Below, one piece after another: positions 1 to 6,327 of a stretch of DNA of 8,567 nt. Each line of letters starts with the position of its first letter. Position 1 is the stretch's first letter. The DNA is taken from contig NZQU01000044.1 in assembly GCA_002696025.1 (NCBI GenBank), forward strand, positions 1 through 8,567, written 5' to 3'. Source of the DNA: Crocinitomicaceae bacterium. GTDB lineage: Bacteria > Bacteroidota > Bacteroidia > Flavobacteriales_D > Crocinitomicaceae. The position numbers were made by a program, and so were the translations under genes. The notes below the pieces were generated by a model that did not search any database, was not told the DNA's origin, and worked only from the letters and a program-made list of their open reading frames with translations.

Positions 1-813
1 AGAGATAAAAGATGTTTTTTCAAATGTTATGCTTGGAGTTTGACCAACATACATCGCTAGACTTTGTCCCATTAATATTAAATAACCAATAAATACACCC
101 AATGGAATGATGAGCGCTTTTACTGGAGATAACATTAAAAACCTTTGATATAAGAAGGCTAATAAAAGCACAATGGAACTTAAAAACAATAAAAAGTCTT
201 TTGTATTTGGATGCAATTTGTTTCTCATGTCATAATCACCAAAAACAATGCTAAATAGATAGTCTTTATTCTTATTAAACACCTTATTTGGAAGGGCTTC
301 GTCTATTGAAATATCTATATGTTTAAGATTAAAAAATGAACTAGAAAAAGAATTAATTAAATCTTCATTTTCATATGGATATTCATTTTTAATTAAAAAT
401 GAGCAACAAATAATGGAATTTGACACTTGTTTGGTTTTGGAATAATACCAACCATTTTGCAATTTAAAAAACCCATCTTTTCTAAATGGATTATCTGTAA
501 GTGAGCTGACTGGAACATGGTTGTTATTCCAATAAACCAGAGAATCATTATCAGTTTTATAAATATGAATATTGAAAACGTGATCATAATAGGGCTCATG
601 TTTCCATAAATCTTCAACACCTTTTTTTAAAAGTTTTTGCTCGTATAAATCTATGGTGTGAGACATCTTTGTTTCTAACTCTACTATTTTAGAATTAATA
701 TTATTCTTAATGCTAGATTCGTTTTGATTTTCAATTCCAGGATTTAAAAAGTAGATTGCTAAAAAAAATAGCGAAAGAAAAAGAAACTTATATTTTAAAA
801 AAACAGCTTTCAA
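1..813 (-). CDS. Membrane sensor protein, probable N-terminus of a Bacteroidota sensor histidine kinase (partial)
   Basis: An unbroken frame of 271 codons runs from a TTG at 811-813 off the left edge, so the C-terminal part is not visible. Residues about 8-24 form a membrane span, about 25-205 an extracytoplasmic region, and about 207-224 and 231-249 two more spans. The sensor region contains DSLVYWNNN (90-98), NGWYY (120-124), an IKNEYPYENEDL segment (141-152) and DYLFSI (184-189). From memory, this order (a 'speaks of a visible item/WYY/IK-Y-ENxYL/YLFS' pattern between two spans) is typical of large Bacteroidota sensor kinases. No kinase domain lies inside the window, so the kinase call is inference. 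The TTG start is chosen because it overlaps the udk stop (TTGA), it places the first span directly at the N-terminus, and the first in-frame ATG (codon 50) would remove that span. It is probably translated together with udk. Confidence 0.6.
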   Translation of the reverse strand, partial: MKAVFLKYKFLFLSLFFLAIYFLNPGIENQNESSIKNNINSKIVELETKMSHTIDLYEQKLLKKGVEDLWKHEPYYDHVFNIHIYKTDNDSLVYWNNNHVPVSSLTDNPFRKDGFFKLQNGWYYSKTKQVSNSIICCSFLIKNEYPYENEDLINSFSSSFFNLKHIDISIDEALPNKVFNKNKDYLFSIVFGDYDMRNKLHPNTKDFLLFLSSIVLLLAFLYQRFLMLSPVKALIIPLGVFIGYLILMGQSLAMYVGQTPSITFEKTSFIS

Positions 814-1445
814 CGAATAGATTCTTTGTGAACTTTCTTTTTCTTCATTAAAATATCAATGTTTCTTTTTAAGTTCAAAAAATCGTTCTCCGCATTGGAA
901 TCATTTCTAAAAAAATAATCCGCATCATTTTTATATGGCTCAATATATTGAGAGTGGCATGGATTCACATGGTTTTCCCACTGATAAATAATGTCGTCTA
1001 TTGAATAACCTCTTTGAGATTGATCTCTATTTATTCTTCTTTTTAACTGAACATCTGAATCAACAGTGACATATACACTCATATCCAAATGTCTTTTTAT
1101 CTCTGAATAATAGAACAAAAACAACCCTTCTACAATAATTAAATCAGAAGGATCAATGTCTATGTAGTTGTTTATATGAGGAGGAGAATTAAAATTATAC
1201 TCTTTAACTTTTATGGGAGAACCACTAATTAGAGAATTTAAATCTTCAATTATTTTATTTCTATCCAAAGCTGATGGCAAATCAAAATTAACAATTCCAT
1301 TCGAGTCTTTTTGTTGCATTTCAATTGGGAGATAATAATTATCTAAAGAAAAAACAGAGGGATTAAGGCTCCTGTATTCATTACAGAGTCTCCTTAATAA
1401 AGTGGTTTTTCCAGAACCACTTCCACCACATATTCCGATAATCAT
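810..1445 (-). CDS. udk: Uridine kinase
   Basis: This 211-residue protein of the P-loop uridine kinase/phosphoribulokinase family should phosphorylate uridine or cytidine to UMP or CMP with ATP or GTP, in cytoplasmic pyrimidine salvage. Visible motifs are the Walker A GGSGSGKT (7-14), the substrate-side DNYY (35-38), NFDLPSALD (53-61), the Walker B-like strand LIIVEG (102-107), and the lid-type RRINRDQSQRG (136-146) that supplies phosphate-binding arginines. Length and motif order fit the family (about 205-215 residues), so the gene looks intact. The ATG start sits only seven codons before the P-loop, as expected. It lies 60 bases downstream of the GldA-like gene on the same strand, and its TGA stop overlaps the TTG start of the sensor gene. 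The C-terminus is lysine-rich (KKKK at 201-204). Co-transcription with both neighbours is plausible but not proven. Confidence 0.93.
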   Translation of the reverse strand: MIIGICGGSGSGKTTLLRRLCNEYRSLNPSVFSLDNYYLPIEMQQKDSNGIVNFDLPSALDRNKIIEDLNSLISGSPIKVKEYNFNSPPHINNYIDIDPSDLIIVEGLFLFYYSEIKRHLDMSVYVTVDSDVQLKRRINRDQSQRGYSIDDIIYQWENHVNPCHSQYIEPYKNDADYFFRNDSNAENDFLNLKRNIDILMKKKKVHKESIR

Positions 1446-1505
1446 AAATTTTGGATTTGCCTTGTTTACGAATTTACAAATATCTTAGGATATATATATA
1501 TGAAT

Positions 1506-2198
1506 TTAATTTTTAGTTAATTCCTTAAAGTAATTCTCAAGGTTTTCTATCTCATTAATTAACTTATCTGCTACTATCTTTCCTTTATTTATGATGATTA
1601 TACGGTCACAAATTGCTTCAACTTCTTGCATAATATGGGTTGATAAAATCACCGTTTTTTCTTTCCCAATATTTTTAATAAGCGTTCTTATCTCAACCAA
1701 TTGATTTGGATCTAAACCAGAAGTTGGTTCGTCTAAAATTAACACCTCAGGATTATGAATGATCGCTTGAGCAAGGCCCACCCTTTGTTTATATCCTTTA
1801 GATAGTGCCCCTATCTTTTTGTGTTTTTCTAAACTAAGGCCTACCCGATTAATTACATCATCTACTTTACTTGATATATCTGATAATTTGTAAATACCTC
1901 CAACAAATTCAAGATATTCTCTAACGTACATCTCATCATACAATGGATTGTGTTCTGGCAAGTATCCTATTTTTTTTCGGGTTTCTAAATTCTCAGTACT
2001 AACAATAAGGTCACAAACCTTAACTTCTCCAGAACTAGCAGGAATATAGCCTGTAATTATTTTCATTGTTGTTGATTTACCCGCCCCATTTGGACCTAAG
2101 AAAGCTGTGATCTGACCATCGGGAACTGAAAAAGAAACATCAGAAACTGCTTCTTGCTCTCCATAATGTTTGTATAAGTTTTGAATTTCAACAGACAT
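1506..2198 (-). CDS. gldA: GldA-like ABC transporter ATP-binding protein, short C-terminus
   Basis: This is a 230-residue ABC ATPase of the ABC-2 exporter type. Visible motifs are Walker A GPNGAGKST (35-43), Q-loop region GYLPEHNPLY (78-87, with Glu rather than Gln after the proline), signature LSKGYKQRV (132-140), Walker B VLILDEP (152-158), D-loop SGLD (160-163) and H-loop His188. GYLPEHNPLY, YVREYLEF, DPNQLVEIR and ILSTHIMQEVEAICDR are the hallmarks I know from GldA, the ATPase that works with the GldF/GldG membrane subunits in flavobacterial gliding and secretion. Known GldA proteins are about 300 residues; here the region after GKIVADK (206-212) is reduced to a few residues followed by LENYFKELT (220-228), which resembles the last helix of the usual C-terminal extension. 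GldF and GldG are not in the window. The gene follows the dnaK terminator, so it needs its own promoter. Its ABC ATPase identity is certain; assignment to GldA proper is likely. Confidence 0.85.
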   Translation of the reverse strand: MSVEIQNLYKHYGEQEAVSDVSFSVPDGQITAFLGPNGAGKSTTMKIITGYIPASSGEVKVCDLIVSTENLETRKKIGYLPEHNPLYDEMYVREYLEFVGGIYKLSDISSKVDDVINRVGLSLEKHKKIGALSKGYKQRVGLAQAIIHNPEVLILDEPTSGLDPNQLVEIRTLIKNIGKEKTVILSTHIMQEVEAICDRIIIINKGKIVADKLINEIENLENYFKELTKN

Positions 2199-2273
2199 AA
2201 AAACTATTTTAATGGCTAATTATAATCATACAATATTAGTGTTTTTTATAGATTTATTTTATATCAAATAAAA

Positions 2274-2292
2274 AAGGGGCATGAAGCCCCTT
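2274..2292 (-). terminator. Intrinsic terminator of dnaK
   Basis: A perfect 7-bp stem (AAGGGGC 2274-2280 paired with GCCCCTT 2286-2292) encloses a 5-base loop. Read on the minus strand the stem is followed by a run of Ts (complement of the A run 2270-2275). It starts 26 bases after the dnaK stop, the expected place for a Rho-independent terminator. In the plus direction the following sequence is only TATTATT-like, so activity there would be weak, and no plus-strand gene ends here. Confidence 0.9.
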
Positions 2293-2318
2293 ATTATTCG
2301 TTTAAAAAATAATTTTAT

Positions 2319-4232
2319 TTACTTTTTATCTTCACTTACTTCTACGTCTTCAAAATCAACATCTTCGGCCACAGCATCATCTCCGTCTGCATTAGAAGCT
2401 TGATCAGAGGATGCATTTTGTTGTTCATTAGAAGCATTATACATTTCTTGAGAAGCCGCTTGAAAAACACCTTCTAGCTTTTCAATCGCCGCTTGAATAT
2501 TCTCAAGATTTTTTGCTTCATGCTGAACTTTTAACTCAGCAAGCGCATCTTCAATCGGTTGTTTTTTATCCGCAGGTAATTTATCTCCCATTTCAGAAAG
2601 CTGACTTTCTGTTTGAAAAATTAAAGAATCTGCTTTGTTTAACAACTGAACTTCTTCTTGTTTCTTTTTATCTGCATCTGCATTTGCTTCTGCTTCTGCT
2701 TTCATCTTATCAATTTCCTCTTGATTTAAGCCACTTGAAGATTCAATTGTTATTTTTTGTTCTTTTCCTGTTCCTTTATCCTTTGCGCTTACATTTAAAA
2801 TACCATTGGCATCAATGTCAAAAGTTACCTCAATTTGTGGAACTCCTCTTCTTGCAGGAGGAATATCAGTTAATTGGAACCTTCCTATAGATTTATTATC
2901 GTTAGACATTGGTCTTTCTCCTTGAAGGACATGGATATCAACTGCCGGTTGATTGTCTGCAGCAGTTGAAAACACCTCGCTCTTTTTAGTTGGAATGGTT
3001 GTATTTGACTCAATTAACTTTGTAAATACACCGCCCATCGTTTCAATTCCTAAAGAAAGAGGAGTAACATCTAAGAGCAAAACATCTTTAACTTCACCAG
3101 TCAAAACGCCCCCTTGTATAGCTGCTCCAATTGCAACAACTTCATCTGGATTAACTCCTTTACTTGGTGATTTTCCAAAAAACTTTTCTACGGCACTTTG
3201 TACAGCAGGAATTCTTGTTGTTCCCCCCACTAAGATTACCTCATCAATATCAGATGCTGTAAATCCTGCGTTATCTAATGCTGAACGACAAGGGTCAATT
3301 GTTCTTTTGATTAATTTATCAACCAATTGCTCAAATTTTGCTCTAGACAATGATCGAACCAAATGTTTTGGCACACCATCTACAGGCATTATGTATGGAA
3401 GATTAATTTCTGTTGAGGTTGTACTTGACAATTCAATTTTAGCTTTTTCAGCTGCCTCTTTTAATCTTTGAAGAGCAGCAGGATCTTTTGATAAATCTAT
3501 GCCTCCATTTTCTGACTTAAATTCTGAAACCAACCATTCAATAATTTCTTGGTCAAAATCATCTCCACCTAAGTGTGTATCTCCATCTGTAGAGCAAACT
3601 TCAAAAACACCATCTCCTAATTCTAATATTGAGACATCATGTGTTCCTCCACCACAGTCAAAAACGACAATTTTCATGTCTGCATTTTTCTTGTCCAATC
3701 CATAAGCAAGAGCTGCTGCTGTTGGCTCATTTATGATTCTTTTAACTGTTAAACCAGCAATTTCACCAGCCTCTTTAGTCGCCTGTCTTTGAGCATCATT
3801 AAAGTATGCCGGCACTGTGATAACCGCCTCAGAAACATCTTGACCCAAATGGTCTTCTGCTGTTTTTTTCATTTTCTGAAGAATGATAGCAGATATTTCT
3901 TGTGGACTATATTTTCTGTCATCAATTTTAACTCTTGGAGTATTATTTTCTCCTTTAACAACCTCATAAGGGACTCTTGAACTTTCCATTTTAGTTTCAT
4001 CAAATGAGTTCCCCATAAATCTTTTAACTGAGTATATGGTTTTGGTTGGATTGGTGATCGCCTGACGTTTAGCCGGATCTCCAACCTTTCTTTCTCCTCC
4101 TTCAATAAAAGCAACAACTGAAGGCGTTGTTCTTTTTCCTTCTGCATTAGAAATAACAACTGGCTCACTCCCTTCCATTACTGAAACGCATGAATTTGTT
4201 GTTCCTAAATCAATTCCTATTATTTTTCCCAT
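2319..4232 (-). CDS. dnaK: Molecular chaperone DnaK (Hsp70)
   Basis: This 637-residue cytoplasmic Hsp70 binds exposed hydrophobic segments of client proteins in an ATP-driven cycle with DnaJ and GrpE. Visible landmarks are the phosphate-1 loop IGIDLGTTNSC (5-15), Lys70 of the active site, NEPTAAALAYG (168-178), the phosphate-2 loop DCGGGTHD (192-199) with the Thr197 equivalent of the autophosphorylated threonine, GDTHLGGDDFD (217-227), VGGTTRIP (335-342), the interdomain linker VLLLDVTPLSLGIET (384-398), the substrate-binding beta domain to about 500, the helical lid to about 600, and an Asn/Ser/Gln-rich tail ending in EDVDFEDVE. The gene is full length and starts at an ATG where the family normally starts. 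THD instead of TFD is usual in flavobacteria as I recall; Cys193 in place of the common Leu or Phe is less usual. dnaJ and grpE are not adjacent. It is transcribed alone, bounded by the divergent intergenic region and the terminator. Confidence 0.98.
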   Translation of the reverse strand: MGKIIGIDLGTTNSCVSVMEGSEPVVISNAEGKRTTPSVVAFIEGGERKVGDPAKRQAITNPTKTIYSVKRFMGNSFDETKMESSRVPYEVVKGENNTPRVKIDDRKYSPQEISAIILQKMKKTAEDHLGQDVSEAVITVPAYFNDAQRQATKEAGEIAGLTVKRIINEPTAAALAYGLDKKNADMKIVVFDCGGGTHDVSILELGDGVFEVCSTDGDTHLGGDDFDQEIIEWLVSEFKSENGGIDLSKDPAALQRLKEAAEKAKIELSSTTSTEINLPYIMPVDGVPKHLVRSLSRAKFEQLVDKLIKRTIDPCRSALDNAGFTASDIDEVILVGGTTRIPAVQSAVEKFFGKSPSKGVNPDEVVAIGAAIQGGVLTGEVKDVLLLDVTPLSLGIETMGGVFTKLIESNTTIPTKKSEVFSTAADNQPAVDIHVLQGERPMSNDNKSIGRFQLTDIPPARRGVPQIEVTFDIDANGILNVSAKDKGTGKEQKITIESSSGLNQEEIDKMKAEAEANADADKKKQEEVQLLNKADSLIFQTESQLSEMGDKLPADKKQPIEDALAELKVQHEAKNLENIQAAIEKLEGVFQAASQEMYNASNEQQNASSDQASNADGDDAVAEDVDFEDVEVSEDKK

Positions 4233-4303
4233 GATATTATATTTTATTCGAAATTTTACGATTCTTCATTGTCAATTAATATGCCACGTGTTTTTTTTAA
4301 GTG

Positions 4304-4329
4304 ATTTAATGACAAAGAATGCATTAAAT
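4304..4329. repeat. 8-bp inverted repeat upstream of dnaK
   Basis: Perfect arms ATTTAATG (4304-4311) and CATTAAAT (4322-4329) flank a 10-base spacer. The element lies 72-97 bases upstream of the dnaK start codon. It could be a repressor or activator site. It is AT-rich, so a chance match in this base composition is possible. The arm sequence does not match the CIRCE element TTAGCACTC. Confidence 0.4.
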
Positions 4330-4359
4330 ATAGATTGAACAAGAAAACTTATGACGAAA

Positions 4360-4379
4360 TGTCATGTTTATTGTCATGT
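4360..4379 (+). repeat. Direct repeat TGTCATGT x2, candidate regulator site
   Basis: Two identical 8-mers TGTCATGT at 4360-4367 and 4372-4379 are 12 bases apart, close to one helical turn. ATGAC at 4351-4355 pairs with GTCAT at 4361-4365 as an additional inverted half-site, and ATGACA occurs in opposite orientation at 4309-4314. The pair ends 22 bases before the TATATTTG box, which would place it just upstream of the promoter of the ridA run, a normal activator position. Confidence 0.4.
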
Positions 4380-4401
4380 CGACTAATTAAATTGGCTTTC
4401 A

Positions 4402-4409
4402 TATATTTG
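4402..4409 (+). promoter_or_regulatory. Candidate Bacteroidota -7 promoter element
   Basis: TATATTTG matches the TAnnTTTG consensus -7 element of Bacteroidota housekeeping promoters exactly. It ends 18 bases before the ridA ATG, so a transcript would have a short leader of about a dozen bases. No TTG at the usual 17-23 base spacing upstream was found (nearest suitable one at 4371-4373 leaves 28 bases), so the -33 element is weak or replaced by an activator bound at the TGTCATGT repeats. Confidence 0.45.
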
Positions 4410-4427
4410 CAATATCAAATTAATTAA

Positions 4428-4862
4428 ATGAGCATCGAAGATAAAATTTCAACACAAAAAGCGCCTAAACCAGTAGGTCTATACCCACACGCAAGAAAAG
4501 CAGGAAATCTTTTGTTTTTATCTGGTGTTGGGCCAAGAGTTGCTGGATCTGATAGTTCAGACTCTAAGGTTCCAGGATTACAACTTGATAAAAATGGTAA
4601 TTTTTTAGATTTTGATTTTGAGGCACAATGCCGCAGTGTATTTGACAATGTTAAAGTCATTCTTGAAGAATCTGGTTCTAGTTGGAGTAATTTAATAGAT
4701 GTTACTGTATTTTTGGTAAATATGAAGCGTGATTTTCATACTTATAATAAAATTTACGCTGAATATTTTTCTGAAAACCAACCCTGTAGAACCACGGTCG
4801 AAATTAATTCTTTGCCAACACCAATAGCAATTGAACTTAAATGTATCGCAACAATTAAATAA
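4428..4862 (+). CDS. RidA/YjgF family deaminase, 2-aminomuconate deaminase-like
   Basis: A 144-residue Rid-superfamily protein, expected to form a trimer with active sites between subunits and to hydrolyse reactive enamines or imines. KPVGLYPHARKAG (14-26), FLSGVGPR (30-37), AQCRSVFDNV (66-75), FLVNM (95-99), YNKIYAEYF (106-114), CRTTVE (120-125) and PIAIELK (132-138) fit the family. Arg121 and Glu136 match Arg105 and Glu120 of E. coli RidA; Tyr19 and Ser32 match Tyr17 and Ser30, while the Cys107 position is Thr123. The KP-G-YPHA-RAG / SGVGPR pattern and slightly greater length resemble the subgroup that includes 2-aminomuconate deaminase of the kynurenine/2-aminophenol routes. No other such gene is in the window, so the substrate is inference. 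It is first in a rightward run, 2 bases ahead of the next gene. The ATG is preceded by TTAATTAA and no strong Shine-Dalgarno sequence, as is usual in this phylum. Confidence 0.85.
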   Translation: MSIEDKISTQKAPKPVGLYPHARKAGNLLFLSGVGPRVAGSDSSDSKVPGLQLDKNGNFLDFDFEAQCRSVFDNVKVILEESGSSWSNLIDVTVFLVNMKRDFHTYNKIYAEYFSENQPCRTTVEINSLPTPIAIELKCIATIK

Positions 4863-4864
4863 CT

Positions 4865-5446
4865 ATGATTTCTTTTATAATAAGATGTCTACTAACTGCA
4901 ACCGCACTGGCATTTAACACTTATCTTTTTTATTCCGGATCTTGGGGATGGGGTATTAGCTTTATTCTTATTACCGCACTGCTCATATTTTCTTTTTTCA
5001 GAAATGAAAATATGATATTGGCTTTAAACCAAATGAGGGTTGGAAACACTGAAAAAGCAAAAAAACACATCAATAAAATTACACATCCTCAATTGATGCC
5101 TAAAAAACAACATGCATATATTTTGTACCTGCAAGCAGTAATGAACACACAAGAGTTTGGACTTGCCAAAAGCGAACAACTTTTACGAAAAGCCCTCAGT
5201 CTTGGGCTTAGAACAAAACAAGACCAAGCAGTTGCAAGGATGCATCTGGCAGGGATTTGTGCTCAAACTGGTAGAAAAAAAGATGCTGTAAATTTATTGG
5301 CTGAAGCAAAAAAACTTGATCAAAATGGGGTGATGAAAGAGCAAATAACAACCATGCAAAAACAATTGCGTGCGGCTCCTTCAAAGAATCAAATGAGAAT
5401 GGCTCAAATGATGGGTGGCAGAAGAAAAATGCCGAGATCTAGATAG
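4865..5446 (+). CDS. Small membrane protein with TPR-like helices, function unknown
   Basis: This 193-residue protein has two N-terminal membrane spans (about 4-23 and 27-45) separated by a short Ser/Gly/Trp turn, which makes a hairpin with the rest most likely in the cytoplasm. Residues about 50-155 are helical with TPR-like spacing: ALNQMRVGNTEKAKKHINK (53-71), a central pair (84-113) with YLQAVMN and AKSEQLLRKAL, and a last pair (120-151) with ARMHLAGICAQTGRKKDAVNLLAEAKKLD. The tail after 170 is rich in Met, Gln and Arg (RMAQMMGGRRKMPRSR at 178-193) and strongly basic, so it may touch nucleic acid or membrane lipids. I recall similar uncharacterised proteins in other Bacteroidota but know no function. 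It starts 2 bases after the ridA stop and is probably translated from the same message. A scaffold role is only a guess from the TPR fold. Confidence 0.8.
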   Translation: MISFIIRCLLTATALAFNTYLFYSGSWGWGISFILITALLIFSFFRNENMILALNQMRVGNTEKAKKHINKITHPQLMPKKQHAYILYLQAVMNTQEFGLAKSEQLLRKALSLGLRTKQDQAVARMHLAGICAQTGRKKDAVNLLAEAKKLDQNGVMKEQITTMQKQLRAAPSKNQMRMAQMMGGRRKMPRSR

Positions 5447-5464
5447 AAAACTACTCTTAAAAAA

Positions 5465-6322
5465 ATGCCACAATATAAAAAACTATATACAGTAGGCTGG
5501 GGCGACTATGAATTACTAGATGCAGGTGGTGGTAAAAAACTTGAAAAATGGGGTGACTTAATAACAATTCGACCTGAAAAACAAGCCTATTTCAACTCAG
5601 GAATTTCTTTCACAAAATGGAAAGAGATGGCACATTGGGAATTCAAAGAGTACAAAAGCACCACTGGAGAATGGGTAAATATTTTACATTCAGATAAAAA
5701 AGAGTGGCATATAAAGTACAAGGAAAACCTCTTTCAATTAAAGCTTACCTCTTTTAAACACTTAGGCTTGTTTCCTGAGCAAAAAACAAATTGGGATTAC
5801 ATACAAACGAAATTGAGTAATCAAGATCGATTTTTAAATCTATTTGGATATACTGGAGCCGCTTCATGTATTGCTCGGTCAACTGGTGCTGAGGTTTACC
5901 ATATTGATTCTGTAAAACAAATTATTTCATGGGCAAAAGAGAATATGAATCTTTCAAAAAGTAAAGATATTCATTGGGTACATGAAGATGCTCTTAAGTT
6001 TGCAACAAGAGAAATGAAAAGAGGTAATTTATACAATGGCATTATATTGGACCCTCCTGCGTGGGGATATGGTGCTAAGGGAGAGCGGTGGAAAATTGAA
6101 AATAAAATAGAGTCTTTGCTTTTTGTATGCAATGCAATACTTGAGAAAGGAGGTTTTTTAATTTTAAACACTTACTCCCCGAAACTCCAATTAGATGAAA
6201 TCAACAGAATTATAAATAAAACATTTCCAGATTCTGAAAATGAAATATCTGAATTATGGATGACGACTAAGACAAATAAAAAACTATATTTTGGAAATAT
6301 TGTTAGATTAATAAAAAAATAG
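5465..6322 (+). CDS. Class I SAM-dependent methyltransferase, COG1092/RlmI-like
   Basis: A 285-residue cytoplasmic methyltransferase with a Rossmann fold. The N-terminal part (about 1-90) has GDYELLDAGGGKKLEKWG (13-30) and IRPEKQAYF (35-43), known from a RlmI/RlmK-related subgroup. KHLGLFPEQKTNWDYI (98-113) precedes the SAM-binding motif I LNLFGYTGAAS (124-134), with acidic Asp148 ending the second strand (HIDSVKQ, 147-152). Asp175 lies in HEDALKF, and motif IV is DPPAWGYG (196-203). E. coli RlmI is about 396 residues and begins with a PUA domain, which is missing here. DPPxxG suggests methylation of a nucleic-acid base, by analogy with the 23S rRNA cytosine enzymes, but the actual target cannot be read from the sequence. 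The gene follows the TPR gene after 18 bases and precedes the SCO gene by 5. The frame is intact, and the ATG lies close before the conserved N-terminal block. Confidence 0.85.
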   Translation: MPQYKKLYTVGWGDYELLDAGGGKKLEKWGDLITIRPEKQAYFNSGISFTKWKEMAHWEFKEYKSTTGEWVNILHSDKKEWHIKYKENLFQLKLTSFKHLGLFPEQKTNWDYIQTKLSNQDRFLNLFGYTGAASCIARSTGAEVYHIDSVKQIISWAKENMNLSKSKDIHWVHEDALKFATREMKRGNLYNGIILDPPAWGYGAKGERWKIENKIESLLFVCNAILEKGGFLILNTYSPKLQLDEINRIINKTFPDSENEISELWMTTKTNKKLYFGNIVRLIKK

Positions 6323-6327
6323 TTTTA

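Larger units (their letters stand above)
4233..4427. promoter_or_regulatory. Divergent intergenic region between dnaK and ridA
   Basis: This 195-base AT-rich region must carry the promoters of dnaK (leftward) and of the four-gene rightward run. It contains an 8-bp inverted repeat, two direct copies of TGTCATGT and a TATATTTG -7-like box, each described separately. A T8 tract lies at 4291-4298, just after a CACGTG palindrome at 4285-4290. I find no CIRCE-type heat-shock operator and no clear TAnnTTTG box on the minus strand for dnaK. No small coding frame or RNA gene is convincing here. Confidence 0.6.

Noticed and set aside
393..620. A 75-codon minus-strand frame inside the sensor gene
   Set aside because: It lies in another frame within the longer, unbroken sensor frame that shows clear membrane spans and a recognisable sensor pattern; its composition looks like a shadow.
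1491..1501. Alternating TA run ahead of udk
   Set aside because: A short simple repeat in AT-rich sequence between co-directional genes; no promoter consensus or hairpin with a T-run could be supported.
2513..3980. Several plus-strand open frames of 63-172 codons, and a minus-strand frame at 3869-4168
   Set aside because: All lie within the fully conserved dnaK gene in other frames, have no recognisable motifs, and are explained by its codon composition.
4259..4269. TTGACA plus TAAAATTTCG as a dnaK promoter on the minus strand
   Set aside because: The spacing of about 11 bases is too short, and the second element departs from TAnnTTTG.
4272..4286. Sigma-54-like TGGCA-N6-TTGA on the minus strand upstream of dnaK
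   Set aside because: The -12 element reads GA instead of the required GC, and nothing else indicates a sigma-54 promoter.
4285..4290. CACGTG palindrome followed by T8
   Set aside because: A 6-bp palindrome is too short to call a site or terminator, and no gene ends there.
4424..4660. Minus-strand frame opposite the ridA start
   Set aside because: It is antisense to a well-conserved gene, with no family resemblance.
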